From: UBA9337 sp036584565
GTDB lineage: Bacteria; Patescibacteriota; Minisyncoccia; Moranbacterales; UBA9337
NCBI GenBank assembly: GCA_036584565.1
Contig: JAZHDF010000069.1
Span: 1-15,756 of the forward strand
Direction: 5' to 3'
DNA: 15,756 bases
Below, piece by piece: positions 1 to 6,471 of this stretch. Each line of letters starts with the position of its first letter. Position 1 is the stretch's first letter. The notes beneath the pieces were generated by a model that saw only the letters and a program-made list of their open reading frames with translations, made no database searches and was not told where the DNA came from. Position numbers and translations under genes: made by a program.

Positions 1-1
1 T

Positions 2-739
2 AAAAGCGTTTTAATTATCGTAATGACCTCCAATCGGGGTTTGTGCGGTTCTTTTAATTCTCAGATAATGAAAAAAGTGCGAGAAGAAATCTCCAACCCG
101 AAGAATTTGAAAATAAACAGAATTGGAAATAAGAAAGTTGAATCGAAAATTGAAGACAAAGATTTGAAAATAGATTTTATAACCGTGGGCAAGAAAGGCG
201 AGGGATTGGTGGGTAAATTAGGAAGAGAGATTGTAGCGGCCTTTCCGGAACTGACTTATTTGCCGAAAATAGAACAAGTCAGACCGCTTTCAAAGATTGT
301 AATAGACGAATATTTAAATAAGAAATACGATAAGGTAGTGATGGCTTACACGGATTATGTTTCGGTTATAGTGCAACAACCGAAAATTCGCCAGTTGTTG
401 CCGATTTCAAAAATTGATTTGGAAAAGCAAATCGCCGAAATGGATAATTTGGCCAAGGAATACGGTTTAGATAAGCCGAAATCCGAATACAAAGTGGAGC
501 CCGGTCCGGATGAAGTTTTGGAGCATATTTTCCCCAGATTAATCGAGATGCAACTCTATCATGCTATCCTGGAATCCAATGCTTCCAAGGAGTCGGCAAG
601 AATGATGGCTATGAGAAACGCTACTGACTCGGCCAAGGAGATGAGTGAGAGTTTAAATTTGGCTTACAATAAAATTAGACAAATGAAGATTACTCAGGAG
701 ATTGCGGAAATTAGTGCGGGACGAGCAGCATTAGAGTAA
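2..739 (+). CDS. atpG: F-type ATP synthase gamma subunit, 5' partial
   Basis: Central rotor shaft of F1 ATP synthase, linking the c-ring to the alpha3-beta3 catalytic head on the cytoplasmic side of the membrane. The reading frame is open from base 2 and reads KSVLIIV before the ATG at 23, so that ATG is internal and the true start lies outside the window. About 245 residues are visible of a family norm near 290; the missing part is the N-terminal half of the long coiled coil. Family signatures are MTSNRGLCGSFN near the start of the Rossmann-like domain and the C-terminal helix with SARMMAMRNATDSAKEM and YNKIRQMKITQEIAEISAG, which inserts into the head. It ends in TAA. The next gene, atpD, is 489 bases away, unusually far for this operon. 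Identification is secure. Confidence 0.96.
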   Translation, partial: KSVLIIVMTSNRGLCGSFNSQIMKKVREEISNPKNLKINRIGNKKVESKIEDKDLKIDFITVGKKGEGLVGKLGREIVAAFPELTYLPKIEQVRPLSKIVIDEYLNKKYDKVVMAYTDYVSVIVQQPKIRQLLPISKIDLEKQIAEMDNLAKEYGLDKPKSEYKVEPGPDEVLEHIFPRLIEMQLYHAILESNASKESARMMAMRNATDSAKEMSESLNLAYNKIRQMKITQEIAEISAGRAALE

Positions 740-798
740 TTTACAATAACCAATTTCCAATTTCCAATAAATTTTCAATGATTAAATTTTAAAAAATA

Positions 799-888
799 TG
801 TCATTGCGAGGCGGTACTCCGCCGTGGCAATCTAAGTTTATAAGGAAAAAAATAGATAAGTTTTATTTTGAATTAGATTCAGAGTGAC
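799..888. repeat. Palindromic dispersed element bounded by TGTCA and TGACA
   Basis: The left end contains a two-level hairpin. ATTGC (803-807) pairs with GCAAT (827-831), and GGCGG (810-814) pairs with CCGCC (819-823) around a TACT loop. The outer boundaries TGTCA (799-803) and TGACA (884-888) are inverted relative to each other. The remaining bases between are AT-rich and non-coding. The same TGACA-type end recurs at 1161-1165 and near 11640-11650, suggesting a family. Whether the full 90 bases form one unit is inferred. Confidence 0.55.
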
Positions 889-981
889 AAGATTAGAAAG
901 TATGGAGAAGGCGCTGAGCTGATAATAATATGTGTTTGTTTTTATTGAAGTTTTTATTAAAAAATTAAGCGAAATTACCGT

Positions 982-1009
982 TCAAAACTTAAAGAAGTTT
1001 AAGTTTTGA
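982..1009. repeat. Perfect 12-bp hairpin
   Basis: TCAAAACTTAAA (982-993) and its exact reverse complement (998-1009) enclose the loop GAAG. No T-run follows, so it is not a standard terminator on the + strand. It lies in the atpG-atpD gap. Confidence 0.7.
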
Positions 1010-1070
1010 TAGCGATTTTAATTAATAGCATTATTTGGCTTAACTAAAGTATTTCAGAATTAAAATAGAG

Positions 1071-1165
1071 ATTCCACACCTGCCTGCCGGCAGGCAGGTA
1101 AGTAAATTTCTAAGACTCTCCGCCAGTTGGCGGATTGCCAAGAAATTTTACTTTCCGGAATGACA
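1071..1165. repeat. Composite nested palindromic element upstream of atpD
   Basis: Outer arms ATTCC (1071-1075) and GGAAT (1157-1161) enclose two structures. The first is a perfect 22-bp palindrome at 1078-1099, with core CCTGCCTGCCGGCAGGCAGG. The second is a long hairpin in which AAGTAAATTTCT (1100-1111) pairs with 1141-1153 with one bulge, capped by CCGCC/GGCGG (1120-1133). The element ends in GGAATGACA. The 20-bp core recurs at 11442-11461 and, with one mismatch, at 11588-11607. Confidence 0.75.
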
Positions 1166-1188
1166 TAAATTTAGAGGTTTTGTATTAT
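1160..1188 (+). promoter_or_regulatory. Candidate sigma70-type promoter for atpD-atpC
   Basis: ATGACA (1160-1165, five of six to TTGACA) and TATTAT (1183-1188, five of six to TATAAT) are 17 bases apart. Transcription would start near 1195, about 34 bases before the atpD ATG. The -35 box is the terminal TGACA of the preceding palindromic element. Inferred from consensus only. Confidence 0.5.
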
Positions 1189-1228
1189 ATCTCTTAAATC
1201 ATAAATCTTAAATCATAAATCTAAACAT

Positions 1229-2626
1229 ATGAATAAAGGAAAAATATCGCAAGTAATCGGACCGGTAGTGGATGTGGAATTCGGAGAAAATTTGCCGGCC
1301 ATCTATAACGCTCTGGAAATTGTTTTGGCGGATGGGAAGAAGTTAATCCTGGAAACCCAGCAGCACCTCGGAGGAGGAAAGGTTAGGGCGGTAGCAATGG
1401 GTTCCACTGACGGATTAAAAAGAGCCATGGAGGTGGATGATACCGGAGCGCCAATTAGCGTGCCGGTAGGAGCGCAAACTCTTGGAAGAATGTTTAATCT
1501 TTTGGGCGAGGTGATTGATGGTAAGGAAGAATTAAAAACAACCGACAAGTTGCCGATTCATCGGGATGCGCCGAAATTTTCGGAGCAATCCACCGAGGCG
1601 GAGATTCTGGAAACCGGAATCAAAGTTATCGATTTAATCTGCCCCTTCATCAAAGGAGGAAAAGTGGGTCTTTTCGGTGGAGCGGGAGTAGGTAAGACGG
1701 TGGTTATTCAGGAGTTAATCAGAAATATTGCTCAAGAACATGGAGGATATTCTATTTTTGCCGGAGTGGGAGAGCGAACTCGAGAAGGAAACGATCTTTA
1801 TCATGAAATGAAAGAGTCCGGTGTGCTTGATAAGACCGCTTTGGTGTTTGGTCAAATGAATGAGCCTCCGGGAGCGCGACAACGAGTAGCTCTTTCCGCT
1901 TTAACTATGGCTGAATATTTCCGCGATAAAGAGGGACGAGACACTCTATTATTTGTTGATAATATTTTCCGTTTTACTCAGGCGGGATCCGAAGTGTCCG
2001 CACTTCTAGGAAGAATTCCATCCGCGGTGGGTTATCAGCCGACTTTGGCGGAAGAAATGGGTCAATTGCAAGAGAGAATCACTTCCACCAAAGAGGGTTC
2101 GGTGACATCCGTGCAGGCGGTCTATGTACCGGCTGATGATCTTACTGATCCGGCCCCGGCCACCACTTTTGCTCATTTGGATTCCAAAGTGGTGTTGTCT
2201 CGAGGTCTATCCGAACTGGGAATCTATCCGGCGGTTGATCCGTTGGATTCGACTTCCACTATTTTGGATCCGAACATTGTCGGCAAAGAGCATTACCAAG
2301 TGGCCACCGAGGTGCAGAGAGTTTTGCAAAGATATAAAGACCTAAAAGATATTATTGCTATTTTGGGAATGGAAGAATTGTCCGACGAGGATAAATTAAC
2401 GGTTTCTCGAGCGAGAAAAATTCAAAAATTTCTTTCCCAGCCTTTCTTTGTGGCGGAACAATTCACTGGTACCCCCGGTCAATATGTAAAAATCGGAGAT
2501 ACGGTTAAAGGATTTGCCATGATTTTGGAAGGAAAATTAGATGAGGTGGATGAGCAAGAATTTTATATGAAAGGCGGAATCGAGGATGTTTTAAAAAGCG
2601 AAAAAGAGGAGGGAAAAAAGAAATAA
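1229..2626 (+). CDS. atpD: F-type ATP synthase beta subunit
   Basis: Catalytic subunit of the F1 head, interconverting ADP plus phosphate and ATP. It is full length at 465 residues. The N-terminal beta-barrel opens with KISQVIGPVVDVEF. The Walker A loop GGAGVGKT spans 150-157 (Lys156, Thr157). GERTREGNDLYHEM follows with catalytic Glu182. LLFVDNIFRFTQAG (240-253) carries the Walker B aspartate, and GYQPTLAEEMGQLQERITS and DDLTDPAPATTFAHLD are family blocks. The DELSEED lever loop reads EELSDED. The C-terminus is Lys/Glu-rich (EKEEGKKK). ATG at 1229 gives the expected N-terminus; no Shine-Dalgarno site precedes it. It probably has its own promoter inside the upstream repeat DNA. In a fermentative host the enzyme could run as a proton or sodium pump driven by ATP; that is inference. 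Confidence 0.99.
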   Translation: MNKGKISQVIGPVVDVEFGENLPAIYNALEIVLADGKKLILETQQHLGGGKVRAVAMGSTDGLKRAMEVDDTGAPISVPVGAQTLGRMFNLLGEVIDGKEELKTTDKLPIHRDAPKFSEQSTEAEILETGIKVIDLICPFIKGGKVGLFGGAGVGKTVVIQELIRNIAQEHGGYSIFAGVGERTREGNDLYHEMKESGVLDKTALVFGQMNEPPGARQRVALSALTMAEYFRDKEGRDTLLFVDNIFRFTQAGSEVSALLGRIPSAVGYQPTLAEEMGQLQERITSTKEGSVTSVQAVYVPADDLTDPAPATTFAHLDSKVVLSRGLSELGIYPAVDPLDSTSTILDPNIVGKEHYQVATEVQRVLQRYKDLKDIIAILGMEELSDEDKLTVSRARKIQKFLSQPFFVAEQFTGTPGQYVKIGDTVKGFAMILEGKLDEVDEQEFYMKGGIEDVLKSEKEEGKKK

Positions 2627-2652
2627 TGATAAATTAGTTAACTAACTATATT

Positions 2653-2695
2653 TTGTGGAGGCTAAACCTCTGCAATGGAGGTTTAGCCTCCACAA
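2653..2695. repeat. 18-bp perfect hairpin between atpD and atpC, CAATGG apex
   Basis: TTGTGGAGGCTAAACCTC (2653-2670) is exactly complementary to 2678-2695, with loop TGCAATG. It ends 5 bases before the atpC ATG, and the only GGAGG near that start (2677-2681) lies in its right arm and is 19 bases away. No T-run follows. It shares the CAATGG apex, but not the stem sequence, with the hairpin at 3182-3213. It may reduce atpC translation or be a REP-like element. Confidence 0.85.
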
Positions 2696-2700
2696 TCAAG

Positions 2701-3138
2701 ATGGATAATAAAATAATTAAATTAAAAATAGTCACTCCGGAGAGAGTGGTTTATGAGGGAGATATTTCTCAGGTCACTATCCCGACTGAAGTCGGAGAAA
2801 TTACAATTTTGCCCAATCACCGTTCTTACATCGCTTCTTTGAAACCGGGAGAAATGATCGTCAAAGAAAAAGGAAATAAGGGAGAAGTTGATTTGGCGGT
2901 GGCGGGCGGATTTATTGAGTTTCATGATAATAAGTTGGTGGTTTTGGCGGATGAAGCCGAGCGAGCCGAGGAGATAAATATTGAAGAAGTGGAAAAAGCC
3001 AGGAAGAGAGCGGAGGATATTAAAAATAAAGTTATTCAAGTGGATGAAATGGAATATGCTCGTGTAGCGGCTGTGTTGGAGATGGAAATGGCTAAATTAA
3101 AAGTCGCCAGACATTATATGAGAAGGAAGAGCTTGTAA
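2701..3138 (+). CDS. atpC: F-type ATP synthase epsilon subunit
   Basis: Epsilon binds gamma and the c-ring at the base of the central stalk and can brake ATP hydrolysis. The ATG at 2701 gives 145 residues beginning MDNKIIKLKIVTPERVVYEG, the normal N-terminus. A longer frame opening with TTG at 2653 would translate the hairpin arm and is rejected. Residues 1 to about 88 form the beta-sandwich (VTIPTEVGEITILPNHRSYI, LAVAGGFIEFHDNKLVVLADEAERAEEIN). The rest is a charged helical pair (EEVEKARKRAEDIKNKV, ARVAAVLEMEMAKLKVARHYMRR). It follows atpD by 74 bases and is the last gene before the operon terminator. There is no Shine-Dalgarno site at normal spacing. Confidence 0.97.
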   Translation: MDNKIIKLKIVTPERVVYEGDISQVTIPTEVGEITILPNHRSYIASLKPGEMIVKEKGNKGEVDLAVAGGFIEFHDNKLVVLADEAERAEEINIEEVEKARKRAEDIKNKVIQVDEMEYARVAAVLEMEMAKLKVARHYMRRKSL

Positions 3139-3181
3139 GATTATATAAATTTTTTCGTCAAGGCGCTTTAATTGTTTTTAG

Positions 3182-3213
3182 GGGACCGAGTCCCCAATGG
3201 GGGACTCGGTCCC
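3182..3213. repeat. 14-bp perfect hairpin after atpC, CAATGG apex
   Basis: GGGACCGAGTCCCC (3182-3195) pairs fully with 3200-3213 around the loop AATG. The apex reads CAATGG, as in the hairpin at 2653-2695, although the stems differ. It is GC-rich against AT-rich surroundings and has no T-run, so the real terminator is the separate hairpin downstream. Confidence 0.85.
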
Positions 3214-3241
3214 GGTTAGCTAAATATTTTAGAAATTTTTT

Positions 3242-3275
3242 GAGCCTTGTCGCTTTGCGACAAGGCTCTTTTTTT
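3242..3275 (+). terminator. Intrinsic terminator of the ATP synthase operon
   Basis: GAGCCTTGTCGC (3242-3253) pairs perfectly with GCGACAAGGCTC (3257-3268) around a TTT loop, followed by seven T (3269-3275). This is a textbook Rho-independent terminator for + transcription, 104 bases after atpC. On the - strand the hairpin would be followed by an A-run, so it should not terminate the convergent gene. Confidence 0.93.
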
Positions 3276-3287
3276 ACGATTCCTTCA

Positions 3288-3614
3288 TTAATTCAAAGGG
3301 GGACATATTTTTTCTAGGAAGAAATCAATTATTCCCTGCTTATTGTTAATGGGAATTTTCCATACTTGACTACCTCCATTCATTTGAGGAGGCATTTCAA
3401 TATGGATAAAATTATTTTCTATATAGCCCCCCAAGATGAGTTCTGGGGCTAGTTTTTCAGACCCCTCAACTTTTTCCTTTTGTAGTATTAACACCAAATA
3501 GGCGCTAAGCGTGGTTAATATTTCCGCAAGGGTTAAATCCCTCCTCCCGTAGACCAGGAAGGTGCTGTGCTCAGGGTCAATTCCAATTTCGAGCTCTTGA
3601 ATTACTCTTTTCAA
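3288..3614 (-). CDS. Orphan protein of unknown function, 108 residues
   Basis: I do not recognise a family. The protein starts with TTG at 3614, supported by a strong AGAAGGAG site (complement of 3622-3629) seven bases upstream; no other gene in the window has such a site. It is predicted soluble, acidic and mixed alpha/beta, with a hydrophobic helix around residues 28-45 (TLAEILTTLSAYLVLILQ) and a segment IENNFIHIEMPP. There is no signal peptide. It is convergent to the ATP synthase operon. All seven prolines use CCT, CCC or CCA and none uses CCG, the codon favoured in atpD and acd; AGG and CTC also appear. The ribosome site and codon use suggest acquisition from another source. That it is expressed is inferred from the ribosome site. 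Confidence 0.72.
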   Translation of the reverse strand: MKRVIQELEIGIDPEHSTFLVYGRRDLTLAEILTTLSAYLVLILQKEKVEGSEKLAPELILGGYIENNFIHIEMPPQMNGGSQVWKIPINNKQGIIDFFLEKICPPLN

Positions 3615-3621
3615 ATTTTTT

Positions 3622-3629
3622 CTCCTTCT
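3622..3629 (-). promoter_or_regulatory. Shine-Dalgarno site deciding a TTG start
   Basis: On the - strand this reads AGAAGGAG, followed by seven bases and TTG (3614). It fixes the orphan gene's start. It is the only strong Shine-Dalgarno site seen upstream of a gene in this window. Confidence 0.8.
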
Positions 3630-3775
3630 GTTTTTCTATTTTTTAAAAAAACAAAATTCTTTGACATCTTTTTAATATTAAATAACTATGTATTTTTTAG
3701 CATTTTTTAGCCTTTTTAGCAAGCTTTTTCGGATTTGCGCCAAGTCTTTTGTTTCGTCGTTTTCGGGCTTATTTT

Positions 3776-3804
3776 TTGCGATAAAGGCGAGAATATTATA
3801 TAAT
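3776..3804 (+). promoter_or_regulatory. Candidate promoter for acd
   Basis: TTGCGA (3776-3781, four of six) is followed after exactly 17 bases by a perfect TATAAT (3799-3804). The expected start is near 3811, giving a leader of about 160 bases that contains the hairpin at 3836-3877. The bases TAAAAGGATT just after the -10 box resemble those after TATACT at 13871-13876. Confidence 0.6.
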
Positions 3805-3835
3805 TAAAAGGATTAGAATCGGTAGCGAGTAGGAT

Positions 3836-3877
3836 ATTTATTTTTCCGAAAAAGAATCCTTTTTCGGTAAAATAAAT
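3836..3877 (+). promoter_or_regulatory. Long hairpin in the acd 5' leader
   Basis: CCGAAAAAG (3846-3854) pairs with CTTTTTCGG (3859-3867) around AATC. Beyond one T-T mismatch, ATTTATTTT (3836-3844) pairs with AAAATAAAT (3869-3877), giving 18 pairs in total. It lies 25 bases after the expected transcription start. No T-run follows. It could be a regulatory RNA structure, a protein-binding palindrome or an inserted element; no known riboswitch class was recognised. Confidence 0.6.
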
Positions 3878-3973
3878 TCAAGACCGCCTTATTCAAGTAG
3901 GTTTTATTCGATAACGCTTATAAAAACAAACTTTTTTAAAAAAGAAGATTAACTTTTTAAAAACAAAATTAGT

Positions 3974-6043
3974 ATGCAAAAAAACTTGGAAAAACTTTTT
4001 AATCCCGCCAATGTGGCGATTGTGGGAGCTTCCGATCGAGAGGGTAGCGTGGGCAATGCTATTACTAAAAATTTATTGGAATTGGGCTACCGGGGCGAAG
4101 TTTTTTTGGTTAATCCGAAATACCAAGAATTGCTCGGCCGGAAATGTTACCGGGACCTAAATGAAATAGAAACGGAAATTGATTTGGCTGTCGTGGCTAT
4201 CCCGGCCGGTTTTGTCAATGAGACTGTTAAAAATGCGCAAAGGGTCAAAAATTTTATCGTTATCTCAGCCGGATTTTCGGAAATCGGCGACGAAGGAAAA
4301 AATCGGGAAAAGGAGCTTTTGAAAATAGCCGAGGAAAAAGAAGTTAATGTTTTGGGGCCGAATTGTTTGGGCTTTATCGCTCCCGGGATTAATCTCAACG
4401 CTTCTTTTGCGGCCGGAATGCCGGAGGGCGGGAGCGTGTCGTTAATTTCTCAATCCGGAGCTCTCATGGTGGCAATGTTGGATATGGCCAAAGAAAAACA
4501 AATCAGATTTGCGCAGATCTTGTCGGTGGGGAATAAAATGCAATTAAGCGAAGTGGAGCTTTTGGAATATTTGGAAAATGATGCCGGCACCGAAGTCATC
4601 GCTCTTTATCTGGAGGGAATTAAAGACGGGCAAAAATTTATTCAAACCGCCCAAAGAGTCGGAAAAAATAAACCGGTAATTGTTTTGAAGGCCGGCCGAA
4701 GCGAAAAAGCCCAAAAAGCGATCGCTTCACACACGGGCTCTTTGGCGGGAAGCGATGAAATAATGGATGTCGCTTTTGAGAAGGCGGGGATTATCAGGGC
4801 GGAAAGTTTGGAAGACTTTTTTATTTTGATCACCTTGTTTTCCAATTATAAGGAATTTGCCAATCCCCATTGCGCTATCGTCACCAATGCCGGCGGTCCG
4901 GGAGTTTTGGCAACCGATGCTTTTAAAAATAAGCATATAAAACTAAAAGATTTCAATCCGGAAACAAAAGACGGATTAAAATCTTTTTTGCCGGCGGAGT
5001 CATCGGTGGAAAATCCGATTGATGTTTTGGGAGATGCCGATGAGGAGAGGTATCGCAAGACCTTGGAGGTTTTGGAAAAGGAAGACTTGGGGAGCATAAT
5101 TTGTCTTATGACAGCCCAAGGTCAGACGCCGGTAAGCGCTATCGCCGAGGTGGTAAGGGATTTTTATTTCAAGTCGGAAAAAAATATAATTCCGGTTTTT
5201 ATCGGTGAGGAAAAAATCGAGGCGGGTAGAGCCGTCTTGCGAGAGGCCCGAGTTCCCGGCTTTGAATTTTCCGAAGAGCTGATCGAGGCTTTGGATAAAA
5301 CCTTGAAAAGCGATAAATCTGAGAAAAAAAATGTTTTTGCCGATTTTTTAAAGCAAGTAGCGGGTCAAATTTTCTCCAAAGCTCAAAAAAATGACTTGGT
5401 TAAAGAGGCGTTTCAAGCGGGCCGAAAAGCTTTGCTTTTCGGCGAGGCGGGAAAATTGATGAAAAATTACGGCATTCCGGTGATCGATTTTGTCGATTTG
5501 CATTCGGGAGAAGATTTCGGCGGAGAAATTTCTTTTCCGGCGGTCTTGAAAGTGGATAGCGAAAGCGTCCTTCATAAAACTGAAAAAAGAGGCCTGATTT
5601 TGGGAATTAAAAGCGATGATGAATTGAAGCGGGAAATTGCCGAGATGAGAAATAATTTTCCCAATGAAAATCTAATCGTTCAGCCGATGTTGAATTATGA
5701 GGCGGAATTGATTTTGGGCTTAAAAAGGGATTCGGTTTTCGGGCCGGTAATCGTTTTCGGCTTAGGAGGGATTTATACGGAAATTTTCAGGATGGTGGAT
5801 TTTTTGATTTTGCCATTGACGGAAGACGAAATAAGAAAAAAGGTAGAGCGGAGCAAGGTTGGATTTTTGTTTCGAGAAACTCGCGGAAAGAAAATAGCCG
5901 ATTTGGAGGAGTTTGTAAAACTGATTAATAATTTTGCCAAGCTGGTCCAAGAAAACGAAGAAATAAAAGAAATTGATATCAATCCGCTTTTGGTAACGAA
6001 AGGGGGAGAGTTGAAGGCGGTGGATGTGAAGGTGATATTTTAA
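3974..6043 (+). CDS. acd: Acetyl-CoA synthetase (ADP-forming), fused alpha-beta
   Basis: Converts acetyl-CoA (or another acyl-CoA), ADP and phosphate to acetate, CoA and ATP, giving substrate-level ATP in fermentation. The 689-residue protein has the single-chain order of the family. An N-terminal CoA-binding Rossmann domain holds AIVGASDREGSVGNAI (15-30) and NVLGPNCLGFIAPGINLN. Two succinyl-CoA-ligase-like domains run to about residue 440. A C-terminal ATP-grasp domain starts near 475. The phosphorylated alpha histidine is His253 in IASHTGSLAGSD, equivalent to His257 of the Pyrococcus alpha subunit. The swinging-loop histidine of the beta part is His534 in SVLHKTEKRG. GLGGIYTEI and EIDINPLLV are typical ATP-grasp blocks. 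Substrate range cannot be read from sequence. ATG 3974 has no Shine-Dalgarno site. The stop abuts a repeat flanking the next gene. Confidence 0.94.
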   Translation: MQKNLEKLFNPANVAIVGASDREGSVGNAITKNLLELGYRGEVFLVNPKYQELLGRKCYRDLNEIETEIDLAVVAIPAGFVNETVKNAQRVKNFIVISAGFSEIGDEGKNREKELLKIAEEKEVNVLGPNCLGFIAPGINLNASFAAGMPEGGSVSLISQSGALMVAMLDMAKEKQIRFAQILSVGNKMQLSEVELLEYLENDAGTEVIALYLEGIKDGQKFIQTAQRVGKNKPVIVLKAGRSEKAQKAIASHTGSLAGSDEIMDVAFEKAGIIRAESLEDFFILITLFSNYKEFANPHCAIVTNAGGPGVLATDAFKNKHIKLKDFNPETKDGLKSFLPAESSVENPIDVLGDADEERYRKTLEVLEKEDLGSIICLMTAQGQTPVSAIAEVVRDFYFKSEKNIIPVFIGEEKIEAGRAVLREARVPGFEFSEELIEALDKTLKSDKSEKKNVFADFLKQVAGQIFSKAQKNDLVKEAFQAGRKALLFGEAGKLMKNYGIPVIDFVDLHSGEDFGGEISFPAVLKVDSESVLHKTEKRGLILGIKSDDELKREIAEMRNNFPNENLIVQPMLNYEAELILGLKRDSVFGPVIVFGLGGIYTEIFRMVDFLILPLTEDEIRKKVERSKVGFLFRETRGKKIADLEEFVKLINNFAKLVQENEEIKEIDINPLLVTKGGELKAVDVKVIF

Positions 6044-6093
6044 TTCAAAGTTAAAAATGCAAAGTTCAAAGTCGCAATTCAAAGTTAAAAGTT
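6044..6093 (+). repeat. Left inverted repeat of the four-helix-bundle cassette
   Basis: Copy of the TGCAAAGTTMAAAGT family in + orientation, filling the whole space between the acd stop and the next ATG. It contains internal iterations of TTCAAAGTTAAAA. Confidence 0.7.
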
Positions 6094-6471
6094 ATGGAAA
6101 AAGAAGAATTTAAGAAAATGTTAAAAATCAGATCTTTTGTTTTGGCTAGGAATGTAATGAAATTAACTGATAAATTTCCTCAAAAAAGATCCGCTTGGGT
6201 AATATCCGATCAACTACTTCGTTCTATAACCAGTATCGGAGCTAATATCATTGAATCTCAAGCTGCCAGTTCCAAAAAAGACTTCATTAATTTTTTAAAC
6301 CATGCTTTAAAGAGTGGAAATGAATCAAAATTTTGGTTAGCTCTAGCCAAAGATTTGGATGGAAAATTAGAAAAAGAAATTGAAAAGGAATTAAAAGAAA
6401 CAGACGAATTGGTAAAAATATTAGGTTCCAGTATTGCAACCTTAAAAGGCAAGAAAACTTTGAATTGTTAA
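6094..6471 (+). CDS. Four-helix-bundle protein, 23S rRNA intervening-sequence type
   Basis: 125 residues, typical length for this family, which was first found encoded in intervening sequences of 23S rRNA genes and is common as free genes in many bacteria including CPR. The diagnostic block is DQLLRSITSIGANIIESQAASSKKDFINFLNHALKSGNESKFWL (about residues 39-82), followed by two acidic/basic helices (GKLEKEIEKELKETDELVKIL). Biochemical function is not established; the fold is a small helical bundle. It is not in a ribosomal RNA gene here but between acd and a giant surface protein gene, enclosed by inverted repeats. Its last codons (TLNC and stop) are themselves repeat sequence. No Shine-Dalgarno site is present. 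Confidence 0.9.
   Translation: MEKEEFKKMLKIRSFVLARNVMKLTDKFPQKRSAWVISDQLLRSITSIGANIIESQAASSKKDFINFLNHALKSGNESKFWLALAKDLDGKLEKEIEKELKETDELVKILGSSIATLKGKKTLNC

Larger units (their letters stand above)
740..1228. other. Repeat-filled gap between atpG and atpD
   Basis: No credible gene on either strand. The stretch holds a 7-base iteration of CCAATTT (750-768), a TGTCA/TGACA-bounded palindromic element (799-888), a 12-bp hairpin (982-1009), a composite nested palindrome (1071-1165), a candidate promoter (1160-1188) and two tandem copies of CTTAAATCATAAAT (1193-1206 and 1207-1220) just before atpD. In most bacteria atpG and atpD are nearly contiguous, so this gap looks like accumulated repeat insertions. 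Confidence 0.8.
3615..3973. other. Divergent intergenic region with acd leader
   Basis: No gene is seen here. On the - side it carries the ribosome site of the orphan gene. On the + side it carries a good promoter (3776-3804) and a long hairpin (3836-3877). A perfect TTGACA occurs at 3661-3666 on the + strand, but no convincing -10 box lies at 16-18 bases. A 14-bp palindrome CTTTTTTAAAAAAG is at 3931-3944. Confidence 0.6.

Noticed and set aside
23..25. ATG as the start of atpG
   Set aside because: The frame is open to base 2 with typical gamma residues upstream (KSVLIIV), and the protein would lack the N-terminal helix; the true start is outside the window.
1303..1548. 81-residue open frame on the - strand inside atpD
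   Set aside because: Antisense shadow of the beta subunit, as are the other short antisense frames in atpD, acd and the giant gene.
2124..2345. 73-residue + frame overlapping atpD
   Set aside because: Out-of-frame reading of conserved beta-subunit codons, with Arg/Trp/Ile-rich nonsense composition.
2653..2700. TTG-initiated 16-residue extension of atpC
   Set aside because: It would translate through the hairpin arm, and the ATG at 2701 gives the standard epsilon N-terminus.
3182..3213. GC-rich hairpin as the operon terminator
   Set aside because: No T-run follows it; the T-tailed hairpin at 3242-3275 is the better terminator.
3661..3692. Perfect TTGACA as a promoter
   Set aside because: No acceptable -10 box at 16-18 bases; the 3776-3804 pair is a better candidate for acd.
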